Positions 36,023 through 45,482 are shown, numbered from the stretch's first letter. The stretch: DNA of 64,000 bases from Mediterraneibacter agrestimuris (GCF_943193195.1 NZ_CALPDG010000012.1:20058-84057), one strand, 5' to 3'. Made by a program: numbers and translations. Notes: generated from the letters alone by a model not told the origin.

Positions 36023-37099
36023 TCACCCTCCAATCTCTATCCAGCGCGCATCCTGCTGTGCACTTTCCCAAATCGCGCAGCACACACGGCAGATTGCGGC
36101 TCCATTGTCAAATCCGGGATATCCGTCTGTTTTTTCTCCTTTTTCAACCGCATCATAAAACGCGCGCATCAGAGAACGAAACGTATCTGCAAATCCATTT
36201 CCAAATGCAAATACTTCTTTTTGGATCCCTTCACCTTTTCTTCCGATATTCAGCACATTATTTTCTTCTTCGTTCCACCATATATTTCCATTTTCGCAGG
36301 TAATTTCCAAACTCAGATAGTTCCCCCGCCCCTGTGAAACTCCCGATAGCAAAAGCGTACCAATAGCGCCGTTTTCATAACGCAGATTGACTGCAGCCGC
36401 ATCTTCTGTTCCCACAAACACCTGCTCTCCTTGCATTCCCGAATCAACGGCATATGTGTTCCCGTCTTTTAAAATCCGGGTTTCATGAAAACAGCCGAAT
36501 TGGGCAGATACGGCTTTTACCCGCTGTCCTGATATATATTGCGCAATATCCAGCCAATGCGTTCCTATTTCGGTTACAGTACGCATTTTTCCTGCTGTTT
36601 TTTCATTATACCGCCAGTCCAGACGCGCCGGGAATGCGCCAAATTCCTGCATATATGTTCCGTGAATCAGCACCGGTCTCCCCAATTCTCCAGATGCTAT
36701 CAGTTGTCTTGCTCTCTTACATGCCATATGATAACGGACATTCAACATTAATCCACAAATCCTATCTGTGTTTGCAGCCGATTCCAGCAATTCCTTTGCT
36801 TCCTCATTCTCCAGACACAGTGGTTTTTCACACATTACATGTTTTCCTGCCTTCAAAACGCTCCGTATCAGTTCTCCATGCGTTGTCGGCGGCGTACAAA
36901 TGTGAACTACATCAATCTCCTCTTGAAGTGCAAGAGCGATGTCATCTCCCCACTTCGGAATCCCCCATTTTTCTGCAAAAACCCTTGCTTCTTCCACCGA
37001 CAGACATACAACAACCTCCACACATACACCGCATGCATGAAGCGCTTCGGCATGTACATCCCCTGCAAACCCCGCACCGATAATCGCCGCTTTTACCAT
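36023..37099 (-). CDS. Gfo/Idh/MocA-family oxidoreductase
   Basis: The protein is 358 aa. The Rossmann motif AAIIGAGFAGDVHAEAL (4-20) and HVMCEKPLCLENEEAKEL with the conserved Glu-Lys-Pro define the family. The C-terminal domain has TEIGTHWLDIAQYISG, where His is the usual catalytic residue. Members oxidise or isomerise sugars and inositols with NAD(P). It is divergent from the deaminase gene and shares its 133-bp control region. The substrate is unknown. Confidence 0.85.
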   Translation of the reverse strand: MVKAAIIGAGFAGDVHAEALHACGVCVEVVVCLSVEEARVFAEKWGIPKWGDDIALALQEEIDVVHICTPPTTHGELIRSVLKAGKHVMCEKPLCLENEEAKELLESAANTDRICGLMLNVRYHMACKRARQLIASGELGRPVLIHGTYMQEFGAFPARLDWRYNEKTAGKMRTVTEIGTHWLDIAQYISGQRVKAVSAQFGCFHETRILKDGNTYAVDSGMQGEQVFVGTEDAAAVNLRYENGAIGTLLLSGVSQGRGNYLSLEITCENGNIWWNEEENNVLNIGRKGEGIQKEVFAFGNGFADTFRSLMRAFYDAVEKGEKTDGYPGFDNGAAICRVCCAIWESAQQDARWIEIGG

Positions 37100-37164
37100 C
37101 TCGCTGCCTCCCTGTTATTTCTATTTTCTTGCCATGCTATCACACCGCCATATTAGTGTCAATC

Positions 37165-37194
37165 TTTTTGACTGTTTTTGTTGATTTTTGTTGA
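37165..37194. promoter_or_regulatory. Candidate DeoR operator, deaminase side
   Basis: TTTTTGACTG, TTTTTGTTGA and TTTTTGTTGA are three 10-bp-phased repeats, followed by a degenerate fourth (TTTTAATG). They overlap the -35 of the deaminase promoter. Sixteen bases (TTTTTGTTGATTTTTG) are identical with the site at 35366-35381. Confidence 0.6.
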
Positions 37195-37209
37195 TTTTAA
37201 TGCTATACT
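37181..37209 (+). promoter_or_regulatory. Promoter of the deaminase operon
   Basis: TTGATT (37181-37186), a 17-bp spacer and TATACT (37204-37209). Confidence 0.7.
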
Positions 37210-37232
37210 CCACAAAAAGGAGGTGGTTAAAA

Positions 37233-38585
37233 TTGATTCAAGAGCAGAATTATCTAACCCTTGACCATTGCACGATTCTTACTGTCAACGAGAACAACGA
37301 CTGTATCCCTGACGGAAGAATTGTGATTCGTGGAAATACCATTGAATCAATCGGAACAGCAAACGATATCCCCGAAAAAGGAACGGTGTACAACTTAAAA
37401 AACCGGATTCTCATGCCCGGTCTGATCAACACACACACACATTCACCATCCGTCCTTTTCCGCGGGTTAGCCGATGATAAGTTTCTCCACGAGTGGCTGA
37501 CCAAATACATGTGGCCCGCCGAAAGACATCTCAATCAGGAATTGACCTATGCCGGTTCCCGCCTCGGCTACCTTGAATATCTTTCAAACGGAATGACCAC
37601 AAATGTAGATATGTGGTATTTTGCCGATGCCATTTCTCAAGCCGCCGAGGAATCCGGTCTTCGCTCTGTTGTAGCTCCGGGTATTTTTTCCTTTGAAACA
37701 CCACAGTCAGCTCATTCTCTCCAGGATGCTGCTGACTATCTGGAGCACTTTTATTCAATTCCCGGACACGAAAAATCTGTCAGCCGTATATACCCTTGTG
37801 TCGGCCCTCATGATGTGTACAGCACCACGCCCGAATTGCTAAAAGAATGCGTGCAACTTGCACAGCAATATGGTACAATGATACATATGCATCTTTCGGA
37901 AACGCAGCGGGATAATGACGCAGCGATGAAACTTTATGGGATGTCTCCTGCAAGGGTAGCAGAAGAAGCCGGAATTTTTGAATGTCCGACATTGTTCGCA
38001 CATTGTATCTGCCTTTCTGACGATGACATGGATATTTTCCGCAAATACCATGCTTCTGTCAGCTATAACCCCGTCACAAATTTAAAACTCTGCGAAGGTA
38101 TTCTTCCAATTCCCAAACTGAGAGAAAAGGGAATTAATATCACAATCGGAGTAGACGGAGCACAAAGCAACAACAGTTTAAATCTTCTGTCAGACGCCAA
38201 AACAGGCATTCTCATCCAGAAAGTAACTGAAATGAATCCCTGTATCATGAATGCCATTGACGCAGTCCGAATGATGACCATATGCGGTGCAAAAGCAATT
38301 GGAATGGATAATTTGATCGGGAGTCTTGAACCCGGCAAGCGGGCAGATATCATTTCCATTGATATTGATACGCCTGCCATGACTCCGATTCTCCGCCTCA
38401 ACGCAGAGAATATTTCTTCTCATATTGTCTATACAGATACACAGATCAATGACGTTATGGTAGACGGTGAATTTCTGATGAAAGACAAGCAATTCTGCCG
38501 TGCCGATACAAGAGAAATCCTGTATCAGGCTCAAAAAGCAGCAAACTATATCATCCAGCAAATCGATAAAACAGGAGGAAAATAA
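37233..38585 (+). CDS. Amidohydrolase, MTA/SAH (adenosine-type) deaminase family
   Basis: The protein is 450 aa. The metal site is formed by HTH (His68, His70) in PGLINTHTHSPSVLFRGLADD, HMHLSET, AHCICLSDDD and GVDGAQSNN with the conserved Asp. This is the TrzN/MtaD-like branch that deaminates methylthioadenosine, S-adenosylhomocysteine, 5'-deoxyadenosine or related bases. A TTG start at 37233 is chosen because AGGAGG lies 9 bases upstream; there is no ATG with a comparable site. It is first in an operon with a nucleoside phosphorylase and a DeoR repressor, so the substrate is likely an adenine nucleoside. Guanine deaminase is a weaker alternative. Confidence 0.82.
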   Translation: MIQEQNYLTLDHCTILTVNENNDCIPDGRIVIRGNTIESIGTANDIPEKGTVYNLKNRILMPGLINTHTHSPSVLFRGLADDKFLHEWLTKYMWPAERHLNQELTYAGSRLGYLEYLSNGMTTNVDMWYFADAISQAAEESGLRSVVAPGIFSFETPQSAHSLQDAADYLEHFYSIPGHEKSVSRIYPCVGPHDVYSTTPELLKECVQLAQQYGTMIHMHLSETQRDNDAAMKLYGMSPARVAEEAGIFECPTLFAHCICLSDDDMDIFRKYHASVSYNPVTNLKLCEGILPIPKLREKGINITIGVDGAQSNNSLNLLSDAKTGILIQKVTEMNPCIMNAIDAVRMMTICGAKAIGMDNLIGSLEPGKRADIISIDIDTPAMTPILRLNAENISSHIVYTDTQINDVMVDGEFLMKDKQFCRADTREILYQAQKAANYIIQQIDKTGGK

Positions 38586-38586
38586 T

Positions 38587-39387
38587 ATGGGATCTGTAGA
38601 CAAGCAGTCAGTAATTTCAAGTGAAATCCGTCAATACTGCACCGGTTTAAAACCAGGCGATATCGGAAAATATGTCCTTTTACCGGGAGATCCGGCACGA
38701 AGTGACCGCGCCTCAAAATATTTGGACAATGTAGAATTTATCGGAATGCATCGTGAACACCGTACATTTACCGGCTATTATAAAGGAGTAAAGGTATCCG
38801 TGACTTCCACGGGTCTCGGCTGCCCTTCTGCTTCCATAGCTACACAGGAGCTGATCAACATCGGAGCTGAAGCAGTTATCCGAATCGGCAGCTCCGCGGC
38901 GCTTGATCCGAAAATTAAAGTCGGCGATCTGTTAATCAGTACCGGTGCAATGAAGAATGAAGGCACCTCTAAGTTTTTCGTCCCGGACGCTTTCCCTGCA
39001 GTACCGGATTTTGAGCTGACTTATCTCTTAATCCAACAGGCAAAAGCTGCGCTTGCCGGAAGTTCGACTAATGTACATGCCGGAATCGGCTCTACCGATG
39101 ATTCTTTTTATGGTGAAACGCCCGAATTTATTGACCGTGTATACAGCTATGGCTGCGTGAATTTGGATATGGAAGCTTCCGCTATCTTTACTACGGCACA
39201 TATGCTCAAAAAGAAAGCTGCAGCAATCTACAGTATTTCTTCTAACTTAAAGAGCGGGGAAATCTATTATGCCGATGGAACAAAAGAAGAAGATAACCAA
39301 AAACTGGCTGACGGGTGGGATACCGAGATTCAAATCGCACTGGAAACATTTTACCAATATGAGAACCTAAAGGAGCATCTTATCTAA
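38587..39387 (+). CDS. Nucleoside phosphorylase (PNP/UDP family)
   Basis: The protein is 266 aa. YVLLPGDPARSDRASKYLD binds phosphate, TGLGCPSASIATQELINIGAEAVIRIGSS follows, and VNLDMEASAIFTTAHM carries the ribose-binding Met-Glu. The pattern is that of uridine phosphorylase-like enzymes. It releases a base and a pentose-1-phosphate, matching MtnA in the transport operon. GGAGG is 8 bases before the ATG, which immediately follows the deaminase stop. Confidence 0.88.
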   Translation: MGSVDKQSVISSEIRQYCTGLKPGDIGKYVLLPGDPARSDRASKYLDNVEFIGMHREHRTFTGYYKGVKVSVTSTGLGCPSASIATQELINIGAEAVIRIGSSAALDPKIKVGDLLISTGAMKNEGTSKFFVPDAFPAVPDFELTYLLIQQAKAALAGSSTNVHAGIGSTDDSFYGETPEFIDRVYSYGCVNLDMEASAIFTTAHMLKKKAAAIYSISSNLKSGEIYYADGTKEEDNQKLADGWDTEIQIALETFYQYENLKEHLI

Positions 39388-39460
39388 TCCGGCAATCTAT
39401 TTTCATTGATACTCAGACGCTTCTTTAGCAAAAAACAACTGATAAAGAGAGTCAAAGATT

Positions 39461-40252
39461 ATGAAAAAGAGAACATTAATGCCCGTGGAACGAAAAGAAA
39501 AAATTCTTTCCGCAATACACGAAAACGGGAGCGTAACCGTATTAGAACTCAGCGCTGCATTTGATGTAAGTGAAGAAACAATACGGAGAGATTTGTCTGA
39601 GCTTGAGAAAGAGAATGGTATTACACGGATTTACGGTGGAGCTTATCTCGGACAAAATACCCGGCAGGAGCTTTCCTATGATATGAGACGGGATGCTTAC
39701 CGCAAGGAAAAAGCTTCCATTGCCTCTGTCTCGCTCCGCTTTACGCAAAACGGTGACACCGTTTTTCTTGACCCCAGTACGACTGCCCTTGCAATCGCGC
39801 AGAGCTTCTGTAATTTTAAAAACATCACTGTAATTACCAACGCACTTTTTATTGCAAATGCCTTAGCGGATTCAAAGAACGCACGTGTTATATGCGTAGG
39901 CGGTGAACTGGATAAAAAGTATCAAACCTTTAATGGCTGCACAGCCCTTGAAACACTGGAAACCTATTATGCAGACAAGGCGTTCATATCTTGTACCGGA
40001 GTCAGCATAGAATGCGGTCTGACTGACTCCAGCGAAAGTCAGGCACGCATCCGGCGGAAAATGCTTGAACACGCAAGAGAGCGTATCCTGATCGCCGATC
40101 ATACAAAGTTTGGTAAAATTACATTATCGGCAATCGCTCCTTTGTATATGATCAACCGTGTAATCTGCAATCAGTCACTTTCCGATGACTGGCTGAAGTT
40201 TTTTGAAGAGCAGCATATTAAATTTACAAATGCCTCTGAGGGAAAAAAATAA
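39461..40252 (+). CDS. DeoR-family repressor of nucleoside genes
   Basis: The protein is 263 aa. The N-terminal helix-turn-helix has the DeoR signature ELSAAFDVSEETIRRDLSELE (30-50), and the sugar-phosphate sensor domain has GDTVFLDPSTTALAIAQ. It is third in the deaminase operon. The phased repeats at 35366-35395 and 37165-37194 are its likely targets. Effectors of this family are usually phosphorylated sugars, here plausibly a pentose-1-phosphate. Confidence 0.87.
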   Translation: MKKRTLMPVERKEKILSAIHENGSVTVLELSAAFDVSEETIRRDLSELEKENGITRIYGGAYLGQNTRQELSYDMRRDAYRKEKASIASVSLRFTQNGDTVFLDPSTTALAIAQSFCNFKNITVITNALFIANALADSKNARVICVGGELDKKYQTFNGCTALETLETYYADKAFISCTGVSIECGLTDSSESQARIRRKMLEHARERILIADHTKFGKITLSAIAPLYMINRVICNQSLSDDWLKFFEEQHIKFTNASEGKK

Positions 40253-40279
40253 TTTTAATTCCTGCTCTACCAGACCAGA

Positions 40280-40332
40280 AAAGAAATGCCTGAACATCCC
40301 GGAATTATTCCGTTTTGTTCAGGCATTTCTTT
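40280..40332. terminator. Bidirectional terminator
   Basis: AAAGAAATGCCTGAACA (40280-40296) and TGTTCAGGCATTTCTTT (40316-40332) are a 17-bp perfect stem. It serves the deoR gene (plus) and the ABC operon (minus). Confidence 0.9.
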
Positions 40333-40376
40333 TTCATTCTATTTTGTTTGCTAAGCTAATTCTGTACTTGTTCTTC

Positions 40377-41561
40377 TTACAGAACGTCAATCCATTCTGC
40401 CATATTATTCTTTTCAAAGATGAACGGTGTACCAGCCAGAACTGCTGTACCCTCTCCACTCTCATAAGCCTCGTATGTTGTAGCCTCGTAATCACGGAAA
40501 GCATCCATTTCAAAGGAAGCGCCTGCTGCTCCGTCAAATCCATCAGTAACTGCTGCATATGTAGCTGCACCGGATACTGCTCCAAGGTGGATAACATCCC
40601 ACAGCATCATGTATGGACATACATATTCAAATGCATCTTCGTCAGCTGACTTCGGCATAAAGGACTGCATCTCAGACGGAAGTCCAAGACCTGTCAGTCT
40701 GATTTCGCTGTTTGCAGATTTCAGAGCCTGTCCTGCTGCTGCGATACCTACAGTAGTAGGAGAAATGATACAGTCAACAGCGTTCTCTGCAATAAATGCC
40801 TGGGCCTGTGTTGTAGACTCTGTCAGGTCATCGTTACCATATTTCTTGTCAAGTTCTGCACTAACTTTTCCAGCGTAGAAGTCTTTTGCAAGCTCTGTTT
40901 CCATAGCTGCAATCCAAGAGTTCTGTACTGGTGTATCAATAGATGCAGAAAGAACACCTAATTTAATCTCATCACCTGAATATTTGCCAAGCTCTGATTT
41001 AACTGTTTCTTCCATCTTGCCATCTCCCGGATAGTCAACGCCAAGTGTAATCAATACTGCTGCCTGAACAAGATATGAACCAATATCCTGTGTCTCAGCC
41101 TGATTTGTGTGGCAGATACGGTATTCTGGATTAGCCTCTGAGTCTACAGATACAATCGGGATACCTTTTTCCTGAGCTTTCTTGAACACTTCGTCATAAC
41201 CTGCATCACCGTTTGTAGAAATTGTGATGGAAGCTACATTCTGTGTAATCAATTCGTCAAGCATCTGAACCTGCGCTGCAACTGTTGTTTCCGCCGGGCT
41301 CTTGTATGCTGTCTTTTCGCCCTTAGCTTCAAGATACTCTGCAAATCCTTCATACATCAAATCACCAAAAGAATTTCCTGTAGATTTGAACATGAACACA
41401 TGAGTTCCTTCCATGTCTCCGCCTTTTCCGCCTTCATCAGTTGCTGCCGGTGCTTCTTCGCTGCCGCCTTCAGCCGGAGCTGATGTTGTGCTGCATCCTG
41501 CTAATGATGCAAGCATCATTGCGCTCATTCCCAATGCAACAAGTTTTTTCCAGTTTTTCAT
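40377..41561 (-). CDS. Sugar-binding lipoprotein (RhaS/LsrB type)
   Basis: The protein is 394 aa. The lipoprotein signal ends at Cys23 (LASLAGC), with a Gly/Ala/Glu-rich linker to about 50. The binding fold has FMFKSTGNSFGDLMYEGF and LGVLSASIDTPVQNSW. Its pattern is that of rhamnose- or AI-2-binding members rather than ribose. It is the last gene of an ABC operon with a divergent AraC regulator, next to the BMC locus, so L-rhamnose or L-fucose is a reasonable cargo. AGGAGG precedes the ATG. Confidence 0.85.
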   Translation of the reverse strand: MKNWKKLVALGMSAMMLASLAGCSTTSAPAEGGSEEAPAATDEGGKGGDMEGTHVFMFKSTGNSFGDLMYEGFAEYLEAKGEKTAYKSPAETTVAAQVQMLDELITQNVASITISTNGDAGYDEVFKKAQEKGIPIVSVDSEANPEYRICHTNQAETQDIGSYLVQAAVLITLGVDYPGDGKMEETVKSELGKYSGDEIKLGVLSASIDTPVQNSWIAAMETELAKDFYAGKVSAELDKKYGNDDLTESTTQAQAFIAENAVDCIISPTTVGIAAAGQALKSANSEIRLTGLGLPSEMQSFMPKSADEDAFEYVCPYMMLWDVIHLGAVSGAATYAAVTDGFDGAAGASFEMDAFRDYEATTYEAYESGEGTAVLAGTPFIFEKNNMAEWIDVL

Positions 41562-41620
41562 ACTATAATCCTCCTTTTTTTATATATAAACAGCTTTCTG
41601 CTGTTTATAGCATATAGTTA

Positions 41621-42892
41621 TTATTTTGCCGCGAATCTCTCTTTCGCTTTTTTCTCATCTTCTCTCTGCTCCCGCAGCCAGAGTTCTGTCTGTTTCTTAC
41701 ATTTTTTCTGGAGAGAATCAATCTTGTCTTCTGCTTTTTTAATCTTGGAAGCTTTGTCTGTCTCGTTTAAAGAAGTATCTTTTTTCGCTTCTGCAATAGA
41801 TTCTTTCAGCGCCTTCACTTCTGCTGCTGTCTTAACATTCAATGCTTCTATATTCTTATTTCCTTTATAGATGAACTTCAGTTTCATGCTTGCAAGTAAC
41901 TCTCTGTTCACGTTCGGAATCAGTACCGCAATGATCAGGATGAAGCCCGTCACAATTTTTCTGGAGTTGGCATCTACTTCCAGAAGTCCCAGCGTATAAG
42001 TTAAAAATGCCATAATCAATGTTGCGATAACGGGTCCGTAAACCTTACCTTTGCCACCGTTTGTAGATACACCGCCGAGTACACAAATAGCAATAGCAGT
42101 CATTTCATATCCGGTACCCATTGTGGATGAAACACTTCCTCCCATTCTTCCTACAAAGAAAATAGAAGCAACTCCGCACATAGCGCCCATGATAACAAAT
42201 ACGATCAGTTTTGTTTTCTTTACATCAATTCCTGAATACTGTGCACATGTCGGATTGTTACCAATTATGTACAGTTTACGTCCGAATCTGGATTTCTGAA
42301 GTAAGAATACGAATCCTGCGCCCATGACCAAGAAAAGAATCAGTGACAATGGGATTCCTGCAATATTTGTCCATGCAACGGTTGTATAGAAACTTGGAAA
42401 TACTTTCAATACATTTACATCCAGAATAATTTTTACAACTCCCCTGAACAGCATAGAAGTCGCTATGGTTACGATAACTGCCGGCATTCCGATATATGCT
42501 ACAAAAAATCCATTAAATGCACCGCACAGAGCTCCTGCCCCGATACCAAGGACAACACCGATAATTGCCGGCATTCCTGACTGACAGCAAAGACCTGTGA
42601 CCATAGATGCAAAAATCATTGTAGACGCTACAGATACGTCAATATCTCCCAACATCAGGATCAGAATCATCCCGAGAACCAGCGGACATACATCCATACC
42701 AGATTGAATGATCGCCTGTATTGTACCCGGTGCAAAATAAAGGTTCGTCCTTGTTGCTATCAATACAAGATTGATAAGAATCAGTATATAGATCAGAACC
42801 ATTTCCCAGCTAACCAAAAACTTTGATAATTTAAATCCCTGCTTTACAGATAAATCTCTTACAGGTACATTTGTATTCTTTTCTCCACTCAT
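41621..42892 (-). CDS. Sugar ABC permease with charged C-terminal coiled-coil extension
   Basis: The protein is 423 aa. About the first 335 residues are a normal BPD_transp_2 permease (LGDIDVSVASTMIFASM, AICVLGGVSTNGG). The last 85 or so are highly charged, with heptad-like Lys/Glu/Ala repeats (AEVKALKESIAEAKKD, KAEDKIDSLQKKCKK, REQREDEKKAKERF), and should form a cytosolic coiled coil. Such a tail is not usual in RhaP/RhaQ permeases, which end near 330 aa. Its ATG overlaps the stop of the upstream permease. Confidence 0.87.
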   Translation of the reverse strand: MSGEKNTNVPVRDLSVKQGFKLSKFLVSWEMVLIYILILINLVLIATRTNLYFAPGTIQAIIQSGMDVCPLVLGMILILMLGDIDVSVASTMIFASMVTGLCCQSGMPAIIGVVLGIGAGALCGAFNGFFVAYIGMPAVIVTIATSMLFRGVVKIILDVNVLKVFPSFYTTVAWTNIAGIPLSLILFLVMGAGFVFLLQKSRFGRKLYIIGNNPTCAQYSGIDVKKTKLIVFVIMGAMCGVASIFFVGRMGGSVSSTMGTGYEMTAIAICVLGGVSTNGGKGKVYGPVIATLIMAFLTYTLGLLEVDANSRKIVTGFILIIAVLIPNVNRELLASMKLKFIYKGNKNIEALNVKTAAEVKALKESIAEAKKDTSLNETDKASKIKKAEDKIDSLQKKCKKQTELWLREQREDEKKAKERFAAK

Positions 42893-43893
42893 TAGATCAA
42901 AGCACTCCTTTCTTTCAGTGCTCTCTTTTCAGCAGAGCGCTCCGTAAATTTGTTAAGAGCAACGGCTGCGATAATAATCGCTCCCTGAATTGCATCAGAC
43001 CATACACTTAAACCTGGAAGCAAACTAATAAAATATGTAATTACCGCCATCATCAGGAAACCGATAATAACGCCGTCTACTTTTCCTTTACCGCCGACAA
43101 TGCTGACACCGCCGAGAATACAAATAGCAATTGCAGTCATCTCGTATGCGTCGCCTATCATGTAACTGCAGGTTGCGTAATTGGCTGTGTAAAGCATCCC
43201 TGAAAGACCTGCCAGCATACCGCACAATGTCATTGCAAGGAATACAACCTTAGCTTCTTTGATACCTGCTACCTGTGATGATTCTTTATTTGTACCAATT
43301 GCATAAATTCGTCTTCCCTTTGTTGTATATCCAAGGAAAATAATCGCCAGGACAAATACAATGATCAGTATCCAGAGAATGGATGGCAGACCTGCAATTT
43401 TCTTTGTTGCAAATGCCATGTATCCTTCTGTAAACTGATGCGGGAACCACCACTGTCCGCCGCTGAACAGAAAAGAGAAGCCACGGAAAATATACATTGT
43501 ACCAAGCGTCGCAATCATCGGAACCATCTTAAAGTAACCCACCAAAATTCCATTGAAAGCACCACAGAGCGCTCCGATCACCAACGCAAGCAACAGCCAC
43601 ACAATTCCCGGAACACCCGGATTTTCTGCCATCAGACGGCAGCATACGACGCCTGTCAGAGACAGTGTCGCACCAATTGAAATATCAATACCTGCTGTAA
43701 TGATAACCATCATTTCCCCAACTGCAAGCAATCCGTAAACCGCATTGTTCTGGAGCATGTTGATGATTGAATTCACAGAATACATGGACGGGGTGATAAT
43801 CCTTGCTACAATGAGAAGAACTACCAGACCGAGAACCAGACCAAAGTTTCTGCTTTCAGTAATTTTTGAAACCATAGATTTATTCTTGTTCAT
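42892..43893 (-). CDS. Sugar ABC permease (RhaP/RbsC type)
   Basis: The protein is 333 aa and a multi-span permease with MMVIITAGIDISIGATLSLTG and YEMTAIAICILGGVSIVGGKGKV. It pairs with the longer permease downstream, whose start overlaps its stop by one base. It begins 3 bases after the ATPase gene. Confidence 0.9.
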   Translation of the reverse strand: MNKNKSMVSKITESRNFGLVLGLVVLLIVARIITPSMYSVNSIINMLQNNAVYGLLAVGEMMVIITAGIDISIGATLSLTGVVCCRLMAENPGVPGIVWLLLALVIGALCGAFNGILVGYFKMVPMIATLGTMYIFRGFSFLFSGGQWWFPHQFTEGYMAFATKKIAGLPSILWILIIVFVLAIIFLGYTTKGRRIYAIGTNKESSQVAGIKEAKVVFLAMTLCGMLAGLSGMLYTANYATCSYMIGDAYEMTAIAICILGGVSIVGGKGKVDGVIIGFLMMAVITYFISLLPGLSVWSDAIQGAIIIAAVALNKFTERSAEKRALKERSALI

Positions 43894-43896
43894 CCT

Positions 43897-45402
43897 TTAG
43901 TCCTCCTTCCCCTCATCTTGCTTTAATGAAGCTTCAAGAATCATTTCCTGAGTCGTTCCATCTGCGTCAAAAGAACCTGCCACACGCCCGCTGCGCATAA
44001 CCACGATACGGTCTGCCATACCAAGTACCTCCGGCATTTCAGAGGATACCATGATAATCGCATATCCATTGGCTGTCAGTTCATTCATAATCTCATAAAT
44101 AGAATATTTAGCACCTACATCAATACCTTTTGTAGGCTCGTCCAGAATCAACACCTTCAGATCACAGTTCAAGAGTTTTGCAAATACCACTTTCTGCTGA
44201 TTACCTCCTGACAGTGATGACGGCGGCGCACTGATGTCTTTTGCCTTTAGCTGAATCTTCTGACACAGCTCAATCGCCTTTGCTTCTTCTGCATTTGTAT
44301 CTAACTTGCCGCCCTTGATAAATTTCTTCATATCAGCGGAAGATACATTCTGGTAAATCGGAAGTTCGTTGATCAGTCCCTGTGTCTGCCTGTCTTCCGG
44401 CAGCAATCCAATCCCCAGATTCAAAGCATCAATCGGGCTGCTGATCTTCACTTCCTTGCCCTCTAATTCAATAGAACCTGTATCTGGTTTCATGATACCG
44501 AAAATATTCTGGCACACTTCTGTACGTCCTGCTCCAACCAGTCCTGTCAGTGCAAGGATTTCACCCTTTCTAACATCGAAAGAAACATCCTTGAAAAATC
44601 CCTCCTTGGAAATGCTATTTATTTTCAATACTGTTTCTCCAATTGTCGCGTTCTTCGGCGGATACATCTGAGTCAATTCACGGCCAACCATCTCACCGAT
44701 CAGTTTCTGATTGGAAATCTTATCTACGTCCCAGCATCCTATGTATTGTGAATCACGGAATACCGTAACCCGTGTTGCCAGCCGGTACATATCTTCAAAC
44801 TTATGTGTAATGAAGATAATCGATACACCCTCATCTCTCAGCCTTTCTGCAATTTGATAAAGCTCTTCACATTCTCTTCTGGAAAGAGAAGCTGTCGGTT
44901 CATCCATGATCAGAATTCTGGCATCTCTGGAAAGTGCCTTCGCAATCTCAACAAGCTGCTGCTGTGCTACAGAAAGGGTACTCATCGGTTTGGAAACATC
45001 AATATTTTTACTCAGAGGTTCAATTAATTCTTTTGCTCTTTTTGTCATCAATTTCCAATTATAAATTCCCAGCTTATTCTTAATCTCCTGTCCCATAAAA
45101 ATATTTTCTGTTACTGACAAATCCGGGAACGCTGTAACGTGTTGGTAAATTGCTGCAATTCCCATCTTAGCAGAATCTTCTGTGGAACGGAACGTAATCT
45201 TTTCACCCTCTAGCAGCATTAGTCCGCTGTCTGGCTGGTGAACTCCTGTAATAACTTTAATGAATGTAGATTTTCCGGCACCGTTCTCACCCATAAGAGC
45301 ATGAATCTCACCGCGTTTCAACTGAAAGTGCACACCATTCAATGCTGTAACACCACCGAAGGTTTTTACTACATCCTTCAGTTCCAAGATATATTCACTC
45401 AT
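43897..45402 (-). CDS. Sugar ABC transporter ATPase (RhaT/RbsA type)
   Basis: The protein is 501 aa with two nucleotide-binding domains. The first has Walker A GENGAGKST, signature TLSVAQQQ and RILIMDEPTASLS; the second has the degenerate GLVGAGRTE and the intact signature SLSGGNQQK with VLILDEPTKGIDVG. It is first in the operon that ends with the RhaS/LsrB-like lipoprotein. Confidence 0.92.
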   Translation of the reverse strand: MSEYILELKDVVKTFGGVTALNGVHFQLKRGEIHALMGENGAGKSTFIKVITGVHQPDSGLMLLEGEKITFRSTEDSAKMGIAAIYQHVTAFPDLSVTENIFMGQEIKNKLGIYNWKLMTKRAKELIEPLSKNIDVSKPMSTLSVAQQQLVEIAKALSRDARILIMDEPTASLSRRECEELYQIAERLRDEGVSIIFITHKFEDMYRLATRVTVFRDSQYIGCWDVDKISNQKLIGEMVGRELTQMYPPKNATIGETVLKINSISKEGFFKDVSFDVRKGEILALTGLVGAGRTEVCQNIFGIMKPDTGSIELEGKEVKISSPIDALNLGIGLLPEDRQTQGLINELPIYQNVSSADMKKFIKGGKLDTNAEEAKAIELCQKIQLKAKDISAPPSSLSGGNQQKVVFAKLLNCDLKVLILDEPTKGIDVGAKYSIYEIMNELTANGYAIIMVSSEMPEVLGMADRIVVMRSGRVAGSFDADGTTQEMILEASLKQDEGKED

Positions 45403-45482
45403 CTTGTCTTGCCCCTTTCTTCTGTTTTCCGGTTTTACTTCCGATGTTTTACCATCGTCCGTATCTTTGTGTATCTAATATC

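Noticed and set aside
36454..37083. Plus-strand frame of 209 codons opposite the Gfo/Idh gene
   Set aside because: The minus strand has intact Rossmann and EKP motifs, and the plus frame has no start signal.
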